This document shows positions 63,925 to 64,000 of a stretch of 64,000 bases of DNA, in pieces. Under the pieces are notes generated by a model, which ran no database searches, had not been told where the DNA came from, and saw nothing but the letters and a program-made list of their open reading frames with translations. This DNA comes from Corynebacterium suranareeae (lineage in GTDB: Bacteria; Actinomycetota; Actinomycetes; Mycobacteriales; Mycobacteriaceae), in NCBI RefSeq assembly GCF_002355155.1, contig NZ_AP017369.1, positions 3,286,001 through 3,350,000 on the forward strand, in the 5' to 3' direction. A program made the translations under genes and the position numbers. Position 1 is the stretch's first letter. Each line of letters opens with the position of its first letter.

Positions 63925-64000
63925 ATGGTGAAACGTCAACTTCCAAACCCAGCCGAGCTCCTCGAGCTCATGAAGTTTAAAAAACCAGAGCTCAATGGCA
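63925..64000 (+). CDS. lldD: L-lactate dehydrogenase (quinone), N-terminal part
   Basis: The first 25 codons from ATG 63925, with GAAAGGATCC in front. The peptide opens Met-Val-Lys-Arg-Gln-Leu-Pro-Asn-Pro and matches the N-terminus of C. glutamicum LldD as I remember it. The gene order lldR, permease, lldD agrees. The FMN domain lies beyond the window, so the identity rests on the N-terminus and context. Confidence 0.88.
   Translation, partial: MVKRQLPNPAELLELMKFKKPELNG

Overview
The window reads as the chromosome of a mycolate-containing Corynebacterium, very probably C. glutamicum or a close relative. The evidence is gene order and protein sequence: a corynomycolyltransferase of the PS1/cop1 type with C-terminal LGFP repeats, a second short mycolyltransferase, the arabinogalactan genes aftB, ubiA, glfT2 and glf in their conserved actinobacterial order, and a lactate block (pyk2-like, ldhA, lldR, permease, lldD). 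The strain cannot be fixed from sequence alone. I see no tRNA, rRNA, CRISPR array, prophage or intact transposase.

Layout. 1-3 kb (minus strand): cop1, a small lipoprotein and the start of a Culp6/Rv3802c-like cutinase-family protein, in one tight operon. 3.4-6.3 kb (plus): a GntP-type permease and a DUF222/HNH (13E12-type) protein sitting between the two mycolyltransferases. 6.3-13.1 kb (minus): cmt2, aftB, ubiA, a PAP2 phosphatase and glfT2, the decaprenyl-phospho-arabinose and galactan part of cell-wall synthesis. 13-19 kb: a secreted TPM-like protein, a second PAP2 protein, a membrane protein, a flavin monooxygenase and glf. 19.3-21.5 kb: a secreted PGRP-type amidase. 21.5-26.1 kb (minus): glpK, a HAD hydrolase, an acyltransferase and serS. 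26.2-32.9 kb: farR, a septum-formation-type protein, a small metallopeptidase, a phosphoglycerate-mutase-like protein, pheA, an amidase and a CPBP protein.

33.4-40.9 kb is a complete sortase-assembled pilus island: backbone pilin, class C sortase, minor pilin, large LPKTG surface protein, second class C sortase. Next come an LCP-type cell-wall ligase (40.9-42.2 kb) and two paralogous lipoproteins (42.3-45.1 kb), each followed by a copy of the same 235-bp non-coding element. 45.4-48.9 kb holds a DUF5926 protein, a GDPD enzyme and a second gluconate-type permease (gntP).

49.4-54.0 kb is an asparagine/aspartate catabolic cassette: FCD-type GntR regulator, Rhizobium-type L-asparaginase, aspartase and an amino acid permease. 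It is bracketed by two diverged copies of a roughly 430-bp hairpin-rich element in inverted orientation. 54.5-64 kb is the pyruvate/lactate hub: pyk2-like gene, ldhA, a DUF2319 hydrolase, a HAD phosphatase, an FMN reductase, lldR, a metallophosphoesterase, an MHS-family permease and the first 25 codons of lldD. The same perfect palindrome, TGGTCTGACCA, lies upstream of both ldhA and the permease-lldD operon, which suggests one regulator (LldR) acts on lactate production and lactate use.

The most interesting parts are the inverted-repeat-bracketed asparagine cassette, the duplicated gene-plus-structured-element unit at 42.3-45.4 kb, the pilus island with its compositionally distinct large surface protein, and paired regulatory motifs shared between distant genes.
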